Shown here: one piece after another, positions 1 to 7,187 of the stretch | Numbering within the stretch: position 1 is the stretch's first letter | Layout: each line of letters opens with the position of its first letter | Origin: Prevotella sp. UBA3294 | GTDB taxonomy: Bacteria; Bacteroidota; Bacteroidia; Bacteroidales; Bacteroidaceae | DNA length: 16,150 nt | Assembly (NCBI GenBank): GCA_002361535.1 | Contig: DETG01000017.1 | Span: 1,177 to 17,326 of the forward strand | Direction of reading: 5' to 3' | Made by a program: the position numbers and the translations under genes | Notes under the pieces: model-generated | Told to the model about the DNA's origin: nothing | Seen by the model: the letters and a program-made list of their open reading frames with translations, nothing else | Databases searched by the model: none

Positions 1-128
1 GAATCGCTCAAATTCGACCGAGAGGTCACTTGTTTCTTCCCGTGCCCGTATTTTGTGTTAAGCGAAGTTAATTTGTCAAAATCGTTTGATTATTTAACAA
101 TTCGCTGGGAAGGAAGTCAGAGTTCCGA
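1..128. other. Intergenic edge region with an imperfect inverted repeat
   Basis: No convincing gene is seen in these 128 bases. One forward frame is open from the window edge to a TAG at 169-171, but it runs into the 3' end of the cotransporter gene on the other strand and resembles no protein I know. An inverted repeat pairs AGCGAA (61-66) plus GTTAA (67-71) with TTAAC (94-98) plus TTCGCT (101-106), giving 11 bp with a two-base bulge and an AT-rich loop. It lies about 23 bases past the cotransporter stop codon, so it could be a weak terminator for that gene, but no T-run follows it on the minus strand. It could equally be an operator for a gene lying to the left of the window. Confidence 0.3.
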
Positions 129-1823
129 TTACTGTCTGCCGAACCTTGCCTCGACAACGTTGACGACATAGTCGCCGAGTTTCTCTAACTCGTTGATCAT
201 ATCAACGTAGAGGGTGCCGACGGCATAGTCATAGACATGGTCATTCACCGCACTCACATTCTCAGTCTTCAGTTGCTGCCGCAGCAGGTTGATGTCGTTC
301 TCTATGCGGAACGTCTCTCGGATGTCGTGATCAGAGCGATGACCGTGCATCACAATGTTCATTTGTTCGAGGGCTTCGTTGCAGAGCATCATGAGGGCTT
401 GCAGCTGTTTGTTCTGGTGGTCGGTGAATATCTTGCCCGACTCCTGTTTGCGGTCAAGGGTGCGTGACAGTTTGTAGCAGGCATCACCGATAGACTCCAG
501 TTCGCTGATCTCGCGCATCATCTGACGGATTTTCTGTTTCGTCTCATCACTCAGATGACCGTCGCTCACCTGTTCCAGATAGCGGGCGATCTCGATCTCC
601 ATCTTGTCGGTCATGTCCTCTTCGCGTTCTATCTGCTTGAACAACTCGGCGAAATCTTTCTGGTCTGACTCAAAGAACAAGGTGCGCACCATACCGAACA
701 TATCAGCGACACGCTCTGCGAAGGCTGCCGTCTCCTTCTGTGCCTGAAGGACGGCAATCTCAGGTGTCTGCACCAGGTTCGACTGGATATATTGCAGGCG
801 GAACTCCTCTTTCTTCGCAGCTTGTGGCTTTTCAGGCAGCAGCCAGCATACGGCGCGTTCCATCTGTGGAATGAACCAGATGAGAATGGCAGTATTGATC
901 ACGTTGAAGCATGTGTGGAACATGGCCAGTACAACGGGTAAACGAAGCGACTGTCCGCCCGCCGTGGGGTCGTAGCCCACGATCTGGCACACCATGTTGA
1001 CAAACGGGTAGAATACGATGAGCACCCACATCACACCGAACACATTGAACAGCAGGTGGGCGAGGGCAGCGCGCCGGGCCTGGGTGTTGGAACCGAGGGC
1101 TACGAGGTTGGCGGTGGCTGTCGTACCGATATTCTCACCCATCACTAAGGCGATACCCAAGTAGATCGGCAGCACCCCTGTGGAGCAGAGTAGAATGGTG
1201 ATGGCCATGACGGCTGCCGACGACTGTACGATGCAGGTGATCAGGGTACCGATGGCCAAAAAGGCCAGGATGGTGAGATGACTCGATGTGTCGAACGAGG
1301 CGAAGAAGGCGATCACCGCCTCGTTGTGCTCTAAGTCCATTGATTTTCCCGCGCTGCTCAGCATCACCAAAGACAGGAACATAAAGGCCGTGCCATAAAG
1401 GAAGTCGCCCACATAGCGGTGACGTTTCTTGTAGATGAGGACCATTCCGATGAGGAACGAGGGATAGACAATATTGGTCAGATCGACATTGTAGCCTAAC
1501 GACATGATCCACGCCGTCAGTGTCGTACCGATGTTGGCTCCCATGATGACAGAGATGGCCTGCGACAATGTCAGCAGTCCTGCCGACACGAACGAAACGG
1601 TCATCACCGTTGTTGCCGATGACGATTGTACGGCACAGGTGACAAGTGTTCCCGTCAGCATGCCTGTGATGCGGTTGGTCGTCATTTTGGCAAGGATGTG
1701 TCTCAGCTGGGGACCTGCCAGTTTCTGCAATGCCTCACTCATCATGCGCATGCCGTAAATCAGGAGACCCAGCGAACCAAGGAGGTGCAGTGCTACCAAT
1801 ACATAATTTTGATTCGTTTCCAT
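129..1823 (-). CDS. Na/Pi cotransporter family protein with C-terminal PhoU-like domain
   Basis: This is an inner-membrane sodium-dependent phosphate transporter of the NptA/PNaS family (564 aa). The family's two inverted halves are visible: QSSSATT (residues 66-72) with GANIGTT (95-101), then QSSAAV (200-205) with GENIGTT (229-235). The QSS motifs are the known substrate and sodium signature. About eight hydrophobic segments fill residues 8-330. Residues about 350-564 are helical and charged and match the PhoU-like domain often fused to bacterial members, which is thought to have a regulatory role. An upstream in-frame ATG would add 32 residues, but it lies upstream of the predicted promoter. 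The ATG at 1823 begins METNQN just before the first membrane helix and has a well-placed promoter, so it is preferred. The gene is divergent from the acetyltransferase/glycosidase pair and seems to stand alone. I see no pho-box that I can recognise. Confidence 0.92.
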   Translation of the reverse strand: METNQNYVLVALHLLGSLGLLIYGMRMMSEALQKLAGPQLRHILAKMTTNRITGMLTGTLVTCAVQSSSATTVMTVSFVSAGLLTLSQAISVIMGANIGTTLTAWIMSLGYNVDLTNIVYPSFLIGMVLIYKKRHRYVGDFLYGTAFMFLSLVMLSSAGKSMDLEHNEAVIAFFASFDTSSHLTILAFLAIGTLITCIVQSSAAVMAITILLCSTGVLPIYLGIALVMGENIGTTATANLVALGSNTQARRAALAHLLFNVFGVMWVLIVFYPFVNMVCQIVGYDPTAGGQSLRLPVVLAMFHTCFNVINTAILIWFIPQMERAVCWLLPEKPQAAKKEEFRLQYIQSNLVQTPEIAVLQAQKETAAFAERVADMFGMVRTLFFESDQKDFAELFKQIEREEDMTDKMEIEIARYLEQVSDGHLSDETKQKIRQMMREISELESIGDACYKLSRTLDRKQESGKIFTDHQNKQLQALMMLCNEALEQMNIVMHGHRSDHDIRETFRIENDINLLRQQLKTENVSAVNDHVYDYAVGTLYVDMINELEKLGDYVVNVVEARFGRQ

Positions 1824-1844
1824 ATAACTAAGATGATTTGAATG

Positions 1845-1875
1845 CAAAGGTAGGGGCATTCTTCGTGCTTGCCAA
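1845..1875 (-). promoter_or_regulatory. Bacteroidetes-type promoter for the Na/Pi cotransporter
   Basis: Read on the minus strand, TTGG (1875-1872) is followed by 19 bp and then TACCTTTG (1852-1845). The second box is an exact match to the Bacteroidetes TAnnTTTG element. Transcription would start near 1838, leaving a leader of only about 15 nt before the ATG at 1823. This placement supports the shorter start chosen for the cotransporter. Confidence 0.7.
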
Positions 1876-1930
1876 GAAAAATGTGTTACGATATGGTTAC
1901 AATATAACTGGATAGTCATAAATCATCCTA

Positions 1931-1967
1931 AAAACCGAAATTTTATCGGTCAATCATGGTCGGTTTT
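1931..1967. repeat. Inverted repeat between divergent promoters (possible operator)
   Basis: AAAACCGA (1931-1938) and TCGGTTTT (1960-1967) form a perfect 8-bp inverted repeat. A third copy of the core, TCGGT (1946-1950), lies between them and can pair with the left arm instead. The repeat lies in the 189-bp gap between two divergent genes and reaches the place where the -33 box of the acetyltransferase promoter should be. This suggests a repressor or activator site. A bidirectional terminator is less likely because both genes point away from it. Confidence 0.35.
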
Positions 1968-1980
1968 AACATGAAATGAC

Positions 1981-1988
1981 TAATTTTG
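1981..1988 (+). promoter_or_regulatory. Predicted -7 box of the acetyltransferase/glycosidase unit
   Basis: TAATTTTG matches TAnnTTTG exactly and lies 24 bases before the chosen ATG. The -33 position (about 1956-1961) reads ATGGTC, which is a poor match to TTTG. A weak -33 overlapped by an inverted repeat would fit a promoter that needs an activator, but that is inference. Confidence 0.5.
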
Positions 1989-1999
1989 CGGCATCATAT

Positions 2000-2005
2000 A
2001 AGGAG
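2000..2005 (+). promoter_or_regulatory. Shine-Dalgarno site AAGGAG for the acetyltransferase
   Basis: AAGGAG ends 7 nt before the ATG at 2013. Most other genes here have A-rich leaders without a Shine-Dalgarno, so this one stands out. It decides the start: an in-frame TTG at 1986 lies inside the predicted -7 box and cannot be the start of a transcript made from that promoter. Confidence 0.6.
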
Positions 2006-2012
2006 AAACGGT

Positions 2013-2597
2013 ATGAAAAGTGATTTTGAAAAGATGCGCAGTGAGGAGTTCTATGACTTTACGAGCGAGGAATGCTTGACGAGTTACTATAGAGCCAAGC
2101 ATATTTGTGCGAAACTGCAAACCATGACTGTCGAAGACGAGGATTACCGAAAGACGATAGAGGAGCTGATTCCAGGTATCCCGGAGTCGTCCACAGTGTC
2201 ACCACCATTCCATTGCGACCACGGGCATGGCATCCGATTGGGCGAGAATGTGTTCATCAACTACAATAGTACCATGCTCGACGGAGGCATGATCACCATC
2301 GGCGCCAATACACAGGTCGGCCCGAACTGTCAGTTCCTGACTCCGAACCATCCTATCGACTATGTGGAACGTCGCAAACCGATAGAACGATGCTCACCGA
2401 TAACCGTTGGCGAGGACTGTTGGTTGGGAGGGGGCGTCACGGTGTGTCCCGGAGTGACCATCGGCGATCGTTGTATCATTGGGGCAGGCAGTGTGGTGGT
2501 TAAAGATATACCATCCGACTCGATAGCCGTAGGCAATCCATGCAGAGTCATCCGCCATTTGACAGAAACAGATACCCCATCAAACAAAACAAGATGA
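2013..2597 (+). CDS. Sugar O-acetyltransferase (LacA/Maa type, left-handed beta-helix)
   Basis: This 194-aa cytoplasmic enzyme is of the galactoside/maltose O-acetyltransferase family, which moves acetyl from acetyl-CoA to a sugar hydroxyl. The N-terminal part (about 1-60) holds the family's helical Mac region, with phrases such as KMRSEEFYDF and a conserved YRAK-like stretch. Residues about 65-185 are the hexapeptide-repeat beta-helix. The stretch TPNHPID contains His113, which matches the catalytic histidine of LacA (His115 in E. coli). The ending GAGSVVVKDIP with GNPCRVIR is typical of the family. Length is close to the usual 185-205 aa. Its stop codon overlaps the start of the GH2 gene as ATGA, so the two are probably translationally coupled. 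The true acceptor sugar cannot be read from the sequence. Confidence 0.9.
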   Translation: MKSDFEKMRSEEFYDFTSEECLTSYYRAKHICAKLQTMTVEDEDYRKTIEELIPGIPESSTVSPPFHCDHGHGIRLGENVFINYNSTMLDGGMITIGANTQVGPNCQFLTPNHPIDYVERRKPIERCSPITVGEDCWLGGGVTVCPGVTIGDRCIIGAGSVVVKDIPSDSIAVGNPCRVIRHLTETDTPSNKTR

Positions 2598-4996
2598 GAA
2601 CAAGGATATTGATGATAATGTTGGGTGTGGCCCTGTGTGGCTACGCACAACCGAGAGTGGAGAAGACAATGAGTGATGGCTGGCAGTTCTCACGTGACGG
2701 GAATCACTGGGAAACGGTGAGAGTGCCCCACGACTGGGCCATCAGCGGTCCTTTTGACAAGAAATGGGACTTGCAGGTGGTGGCCATCGAGCAGAACGGA
2801 GAGAAGGTGGCCACCGAGAAATCGGGCCGTTCAGGAGCACTCCCCTGGATCGGTGACGGACAATATAAATGCTCCTTCGAGGTTCCCCACGGGTATGCCC
2901 ATGCCGAGCTGCTCTTCGATGGTGCGATGAGTGAGCCCGTGGTATATATCAACGGGCATGAGGCGGGGCACTGGGCTTATGGCTACAACTGCTTCCGTGT
3001 GGATGCCACACCTTATTTAAATAAAGAGAACAAGCCTAACGAGGTATGGGTGAAACTCAGGAATGTGGAAGAGAGCAGTCGGTGGTATCCCGGAGCAGGC
3101 ATCTACCGTCCGGTGAAACTGATCTGTACGCAGAATACGCGTATTGACGACTGGGGCACATTTGTCCGTACTTCGCGAATAGAGGGGGAGCGTGCATGGG
3201 TTGACGTGGATCTTCAGGTGGCAACCGACCGGCAGTCACTGGCGGAGCTCGCCGCTGAGGTGACCCTCATTGATGAACGAGGCAGAACGGTCGTCGCGGG
3301 GCATGATGATGTCGGTGAAGACGGTCGTGTGGCGATGCAGCTCGTGATGAACAAAGCACAGCTGTGGACACCCGAGACGCCCCATCTGTATCAGGTGGTC
3401 GTCAGCCTGTACCAGAACCATCAGCTCATCGACGAGCAACGTTTCAAGACGGGCATCCGCACCATCCGGGTGAGTAAGGAGAAAGGATTTGAGCTGAACG
3501 GGGTGTCTCGTAAGATTCAGGGGGTATGCTTGCATCATGACTTAGGACCGCTGGGGGCAGCGGTGAATAAGGCCGCGCTGACTCGTCAGATCCTGCTGAT
3601 GAAGGAGATGGGAGCCGATGCCATCCGAACGAGTCATAACATGCCCTCGCAGATGCAGATGGAGCTTTGCGACTCGTTGGGAATGATGGTGATGGCCGAG
3701 AGCTTCGATATGTGGATCTATCCCAAGTGCAAGAATGGGTATGCCCGTTTCTTCAAGGAATGGAGCGACAAAGACATCGAACGGTTGGTGCGGGCACATC
3801 GTAACCATCCGTCGATCGTGATGTGGAGCATCGGCAACGAGATTCCTGAGCAATGGAGCGAGGAAGGGCGCCAGATCTCTGAGCACCTGCAGGATATCTG
3901 TCACCGACTGGATCCCACACGACCGGTGACACAGGGACTTGACAAGGCTGAGGAAGCCCTGAAGAGTGGCTTCGCCCAAGTGATGGATGTGCCTGGCTTT
4001 AACTACCGCGTTCACAAATACCCCGCCAATATCCGGCAACTGCCCAAGGGCTTCCTGTTAGGCAGTGAGACCGCCTCCACCGTGAGCAGTCGTGGCTTCT
4101 ACCGTTTCCCGGTGAAAGAAACGGTCAGCATCCCCTATAAGGACGGTCAATGCTCCAGCTATGATACGGAGAATTGTTCGTGGAGCAACCTCCCTGAGGA
4201 TGATTTCATCGCACAGGAAGACCTGAGCTATACCATCGGACAGTTTGTGTGGACAGGCTTTGACTATCTCGGAGAGCCCACACCCTATGATGAGTACTGG
4301 CCCTCGCGCAGCAGCTATTTCGGCATCTGCGACTTGGCCGGACTGCCTAAAGACAGGTATTATCTCTACCGAAGTGTATGGAACCGCGACAGTCATACCA
4401 TTCATCTGCTTCCTCACTGGACTTGGCCGGGTAGGGAAGGGAAGGTGACACCCGTTTATTGCTACACCGACTACCCCTCTGCTGAACTGTTCGTGAACGG
4501 GGTGAGTCAGGGCAGACGCACGAAAGACAAGAACCAAAAACTGGACCGGTACCGTTTGCGCTGGAATGATGTCGTCTATCAGCCCGGCGAACTGCGTGTG
4601 GTAGTATATGACCAAGAGGGTAGGGCCGCCGGTGAGGAAATCATCAGGACAGCCGGAAAACCTGATCACCTGTTGTTAGAGGCCGACAAAACTGTGCTCT
4701 GCGCCGATGGGGAGGACATGACATTCGTCACAGTAAGCATGGTGGATCGGATGGGGAACCTTGTACCGGATGCCGACCACTCACTGACTTTCGAAGTGGA
4801 GGGACAGGGGGTGTTCCAGGCCGCATGCAACGGTGATGCCAAGTCGCTGGAGCCCTTCACCCAGCCCCGTATGAAACTGTTCAACGGGAAACTGGTGGTT
4901 GTGGTGAGGTCAACATCTTGTCCGGGAGAGATCACGCTACGTGTGAAAGCCGAGAAACAAAAAATGGAACAAACCATACATTTTTCCTCCAAATAG
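2594..4996 (+). CDS. Secreted glycoside hydrolase family 2 protein, probable beta-galactosidase
   Basis: This 800-aa enzyme is predicted to be exported and to remove beta-linked sugars (most likely galactose) from the ends of glycans. A signal peptide (MRTRILMIMLGVALCGYA) precedes the GH2 sugar-binding domain (about 25-190, with VPHDWAI), the immunoglobulin-like domain (about 195-300) and the TIM barrel (about 300-580). Glu416 in SIGNEIPEQW is the expected acid/base, and Glu492 in GSETAST is the expected nucleophile. After these come a DUF4982-like segment (about 620-690, with TDYPSAELFVNGVSQG) and a C-terminal Ig-like domain (about 695-800). This matches the DUF4982-containing GH2 group common in Bacteroidales. 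The ATG at 2594 overlaps the acetyltransferase stop by 4 bp; an earlier in-frame Met at 2540 would bury the signal peptide. Beta-glucuronidase or beta-mannosidase activity is possible but less likely. No SusC/SusD genes are adjacent. Confidence 0.88.
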   Translation: MRTRILMIMLGVALCGYAQPRVEKTMSDGWQFSRDGNHWETVRVPHDWAISGPFDKKWDLQVVAIEQNGEKVATEKSGRSGALPWIGDGQYKCSFEVPHGYAHAELLFDGAMSEPVVYINGHEAGHWAYGYNCFRVDATPYLNKENKPNEVWVKLRNVEESSRWYPGAGIYRPVKLICTQNTRIDDWGTFVRTSRIEGERAWVDVDLQVATDRQSLAELAAEVTLIDERGRTVVAGHDDVGEDGRVAMQLVMNKAQLWTPETPHLYQVVVSLYQNHQLIDEQRFKTGIRTIRVSKEKGFELNGVSRKIQGVCLHHDLGPLGAAVNKAALTRQILLMKEMGADAIRTSHNMPSQMQMELCDSLGMMVMAESFDMWIYPKCKNGYARFFKEWSDKDIERLVRAHRNHPSIVMWSIGNEIPEQWSEEGRQISEHLQDICHRLDPTRPVTQGLDKAEEALKSGFAQVMDVPGFNYRVHKYPANIRQLPKGFLLGSETASTVSSRGFYRFPVKETVSIPYKDGQCSSYDTENCSWSNLPEDDFIAQEDLSYTIGQFVWTGFDYLGEPTPYDEYWPSRSSYFGICDLAGLPKDRYYLYRSVWNRDSHTIHLLPHWTWPGREGKVTPVYCYTDYPSAELFVNGVSQGRRTKDKNQKLDRYRLRWNDVVYQPGELRVVVYDQEGRAAGEEIIRTAGKPDHLLLEADKTVLCADGEDMTFVTVSMVDRMGNLVPDADHSLTFEVEGQGVFQAACNGDAKSLEPFTQPRMKLFNGKLVVVVRSTSCPGEITLRVKAEKQKMEQTIHFSSK

Positions 4997-5027
4997 TTGC
5001 TCATTTCATAAAAAATGTGTAATATTG
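4997..5027 (+). promoter_or_regulatory. Promoter of the phenylacetate-CoA ligase unit
   Basis: TTGC (4997-5000) is followed by 19 bp and then TAATATTG (5020-5027), one base off TAnnTTTG. It begins directly after the glycosidase stop codon, with no terminator between them. Transcription would start near 5034, giving a leader of about 22 A-rich nucleotides. Confidence 0.55.
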
Positions 5028-5055
5028 CACGCTGAAAAGAAAAAATAGCATAAAA

Positions 5056-6369
5056 ATGAAAGATATCAAGGAATATTGGCAGCCAGAATTGGAAACCATG
5101 CCACGCGAGGAGTTAGAGAAACTGCAGGTAAAGAAACTGAAGGAAAGCATCAGGGTGGCGATGAAAAGTGAGTTCTACGGAAAACGTTTTGCCGAGTTAG
5201 GACTCACACCCGATGATTTCAATACAGTGGCCGACATCCGTAAGATTCCTTTTACCACGAAGCAGGACCTGAGGGATAACTATCCCTTCGGACTGGTGGG
5301 CGGTGATATGAAGGATGCCATCCGTATCCACTCTACCAGTGGTACGACAGGGCATCCCACTGTTGTCACCTATTCCCGTCATGACATCGACTCTTGGGCC
5401 AATATGATTGCCCGTGACATGTATATGGTGGGATGCCGCGACACCGATGTGTTCCAGAACTCTTCTGGCTATGGCATGTTCACCGGCGGACTGGGTTTCC
5501 AGTACGGAGCCGAGAAGTTAGGAGCTACCACGGTGCCAGCTGCTGCCGGTAACTCCAAACGACAGATCATGTTCATCAAGGATTTCGGCACGACTTGTCT
5601 GCATGCCATCCCCTCGTATGCCGTCCGTTTGGCCGAGGTGTTCCAAGAAGAAGGCATCGACCCGCGATCCACGAAACTACGTACCTTGTTTATCGGTGCT
5701 GAACCTCATACTGATGAGCAACGCCGCCGCATCGAACGACTCTTGGGAGTGAAAGCCTACAACTCGTTCGGTATGACCGAGATGAACGGTCCCGGCGTGG
5801 CATTCGAATGCAAGGAACAGGACGGTATGCACCTGTGGGAGGACAATTACATCCTCGAAATCGTGGATCCCGACACCTTGGAGCCTGTTCCCGACGGACA
5901 GATCGGAGAGATGGTGCTCACCACGCTCGACCGTACGATGATGCCGATCCTACGCTACCGCACACGCGACCTTACCCGTATCATTCCCGGTGAGTGCAAG
6001 TGCGGACGCACCCATCGCCGCATCGACCGTATCAAGGGACGTACCGACGATATGTTCATCATCAAGGGTGTGAACGTGTTCCCGATGCAGGTGGAGAAGA
6101 TCCTCGTGCAGTATCCAGGACTGGGAAGCAACTACCTGATCACCCTCGATACTGAGGATGACAATGATATCATGACCGTGGAGGTTGAATTGGATGACAT
6201 CAACACCGATGTCTATCCCGAACTCCAGAAAATGACACGTAACATCCAACGTGCCCTGAAGGATGAGATCTTGCTGACACCGCGTGTGAAACTGGTCAAG
6301 AAAGGCTCTCTGCCCGTGAGTGAAGGGAAAGCCGTCAGAGTGAAAGATCTGCGCGAGGGACGTTCCTAA
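5056..6369 (+). CDS. paaK: Phenylacetate-CoA ligase (AMP-forming)
   Basis: This 437-aa cytoplasmic enzyme activates phenylacetate or a related aryl acid to its CoA thioester using ATP. The adenylate-forming signature HSTSGTTGHPT lies at residues 92-102. The family's NSFGMTEMNGPG and RYRTRDLTRI motifs follow. The hinge region KGRTDDMFIIKGVNVFP starts near residue 327, and the C-terminal lid ends with SEGKAVRVKDLREG, whose lysine is the likely catalytic one. Length matches PaaK proteins (about 430-440 aa). In anaerobic Bacteroidales this enzyme is not part of the aerobic paa ring-cleavage pathway. It is more likely linked to indolepyruvate/arylpyruvate ferredoxin oxidoreductase for making or using aryl acids, as known for rumen bacteria that make phenylalanine from phenylacetate; that role is inference, and no such oxidoreductase is in this window. 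The DUF3256 gene lies 18 bp downstream. Confidence 0.9.
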   Translation: MKDIKEYWQPELETMPREELEKLQVKKLKESIRVAMKSEFYGKRFAELGLTPDDFNTVADIRKIPFTTKQDLRDNYPFGLVGGDMKDAIRIHSTSGTTGHPTVVTYSRHDIDSWANMIARDMYMVGCRDTDVFQNSSGYGMFTGGLGFQYGAEKLGATTVPAAAGNSKRQIMFIKDFGTTCLHAIPSYAVRLAEVFQEEGIDPRSTKLRTLFIGAEPHTDEQRRRIERLLGVKAYNSFGMTEMNGPGVAFECKEQDGMHLWEDNYILEIVDPDTLEPVPDGQIGEMVLTTLDRTMMPILRYRTRDLTRIIPGECKCGRTHRRIDRIKGRTDDMFIIKGVNVFPMQVEKILVQYPGLGSNYLITLDTEDDNDIMTVEVELDDINTDVYPELQKMTRNIQRALKDEILLTPRVKLVKKGSLPVSEGKAVRVKDLREGRS

Positions 6370-6387
6370 TAGTTCATGTTTTTGGAT

Positions 6388-7035
6388 ATGAAACGGATGT
6401 TTTTAATCATGGTGACCTGTGCTATGATGACGGTTGTCTGTGCACAGGTTACAATGCGTGATGTTTGGCAGTCGATGCCCGACCATCTCGTTCCTTATCT
6501 CCATCAGAACCTTCGTGTAGAGCAGCTTGAATTACAGGATATGAAGGCAGAAGCCGAGGTGAAGAACCTGTTGAATGGTACAAGTATAATGGACACGCTC
6601 ACAGCGGATTACACATTCGTACGTCTGTCTGAATACTCCACACTTGCACTCAAGCTCCTGACACGCCCTGACTCCACCCAGATCATCTGTTTCGTGAAGA
6701 CGGTGATGGCACCCGAGGCGGAGAGTGAAGTGAACTTCTACGACGTGAACTGGCAGCCCCTCGACATTCCCAGCGGACTCCCCTTGCATAAGTCGGCCGA
6801 TGCCTTGCTCTCGCAGATGACGGCAAGGCCGGTCGGTATGGAGGAGGAACGTTTTGAAGAACTGCGCAAGATGATCGATCCCGTGATGTGCCAGGTTGAG
6901 CTGTCACCCACTGCTCCTACGCTTGTCATGCGCCTGTCCATTCCTGCACTCACTCAGCAGGAACGTGATGATATTTCACCTATTATAAAGCCAATAACCT
7001 TTAAATGGGACGGGAAAACTTTTAAAGAATATTAA
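6388..7035 (+). CDS. DUF3256 family exported protein, function unknown
   Basis: This 215-aa protein has an N-terminal signal peptide starting MKRMFLIM and ending near VVCAQ, so it is probably periplasmic. The mature part resembles the DUF3256 family, which is largely limited to Bacteroidetes: a MRDVWQSMPD opening, an LxxNLRVEQLELQDM stretch, and a C-terminus ending in TFKWDGKTFKEY. No catalytic motif is visible. Another ATG at 6376, only 6 bp after the upstream stop codon, is in frame and would add MFLD. I prefer 6388 because it gives a normal positively charged signal-peptide start. It is almost certainly co-transcribed with the phenylacetate-CoA ligase gene, but nothing shows that the two proteins work together. 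Confidence 0.75.
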   Translation: MKRMFLIMVTCAMMTVVCAQVTMRDVWQSMPDHLVPYLHQNLRVEQLELQDMKAEAEVKNLLNGTSIMDTLTADYTFVRLSEYSTLALKLLTRPDSTQIICFVKTVMAPEAESEVNFYDVNWQPLDIPSGLPLHKSADALLSQMTARPVGMEEERFEELRKMIDPVMCQVELSPTAPTLVMRLSIPALTQQERDDISPIIKPITFKWDGKTFKEY

Positions 7036-7049
7036 TTATTCGTGATAAT

Positions 7050-7086
7050 TTGATTCTTTTTATTTTTAGAACAAAAAAAGAATTAA
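7050..7086. repeat. AT-rich inverted repeat after the DUF3256 gene
   Basis: TTGATTCTTTTT (7050-7061) pairs with AAAAAGAATTAA (7075-7086): 12 bp with one G-T wobble around a 13-nt loop. It starts 15 bases past the DUF3256 stop codon. It may help end transcription or act as a site controlling the overlapping -7-like box at 7084-7091. The stem has little GC and no T-run after it on the plus strand, so it is weak as a terminator. Confidence 0.3.
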
Positions 7087-7091
7087 CTTTG
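7084..7091 (+). promoter_or_regulatory. Possible -7 box upstream of the intergenic terminator
   Basis: TAACTTTG is an exact TAnnTTTG match followed by GCACC, the same style as the good promoter at 7188-7218. The expected -33 position (about 7059-7064) is a T-run with no TTTG, so the match is only half a promoter. If active, it would start RNA near 7098. Confidence 0.35.
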
Positions 7092-7097
7092 CACCGT

Positions 7098-7166
7098 GTT
7101 TTTCATGGTATTAGATTATTAAGGTTAAATTAAGATTGGTTGTCGTGAGACAATCAATTTTTTTTT
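7098..7166 (+). ncRNA. Candidate small RNA of about 70 nt
   Basis: A -7-like box at 7084-7091 and a strong terminator ending at 7166 enclose about 70 nt with no real ORF; the only ATG (7106) opens a five-codon frame. Small RNAs of this size, made of a short 5' part and a terminator stem, are common. The alternative is that the terminator simply ends the phenylacetate-CoA ligase/DUF3256 transcript and the box is chance in AT-rich DNA. The 5' end is inferred from the box position only. Confidence 0.3.
7134..7166 (+). terminator. Strong intrinsic terminator with GTGA tetraloop
   Basis: GATTGGTTGTC (7134-7144) pairs with GACAATCAATT (7149-7159), 11 bp including two G-T wobbles. The stem closes on a GTGA loop of the stable GNRA class and is followed by seven Ts (7160-7166). 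It separates the ligase/DUF3256 unit from the permease unit whose promoter starts at 7188. Confidence 0.85.
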
Positions 7167-7187
7167 GCCATTATTTAAGGGATTTAT

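Noticed and set aside
1..171. Forward frame open from the window edge to TAG at 169-171, possible 3' end of a gene
   Set aside because: Only 56 codons, no recognisable family, and it overlaps the 3' end of the cotransporter by about 40 bases. A chance open frame is more likely.
1135..1512. 125-codon minus-strand frame inside the cotransporter
   Set aside because: It is in another frame on the same strand as the cotransporter and covers a region encoding conserved transport motifs, so it is a frame shadow.
1824..1919. 32-residue N-terminal extension of the cotransporter from the ATG at 1919
   Set aside because: The extension would start upstream of an exact Bacteroidetes promoter at 1845-1875 and lacks family-like sequence.
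1986..2012. TTG at 1986 as the acetyltransferase start
   Set aside because: The TTG lies inside the predicted -7 promoter box. The ATG at 2013 has an AAGGAG site 7 nt upstream and matches the family's usual N-terminus.
4058..4669. 203-codon minus-strand frame inside the GH2 gene
   Set aside because: Antisense to the region encoding the catalytic nucleophile and DUF4982-like segment; no recognisable protein features.
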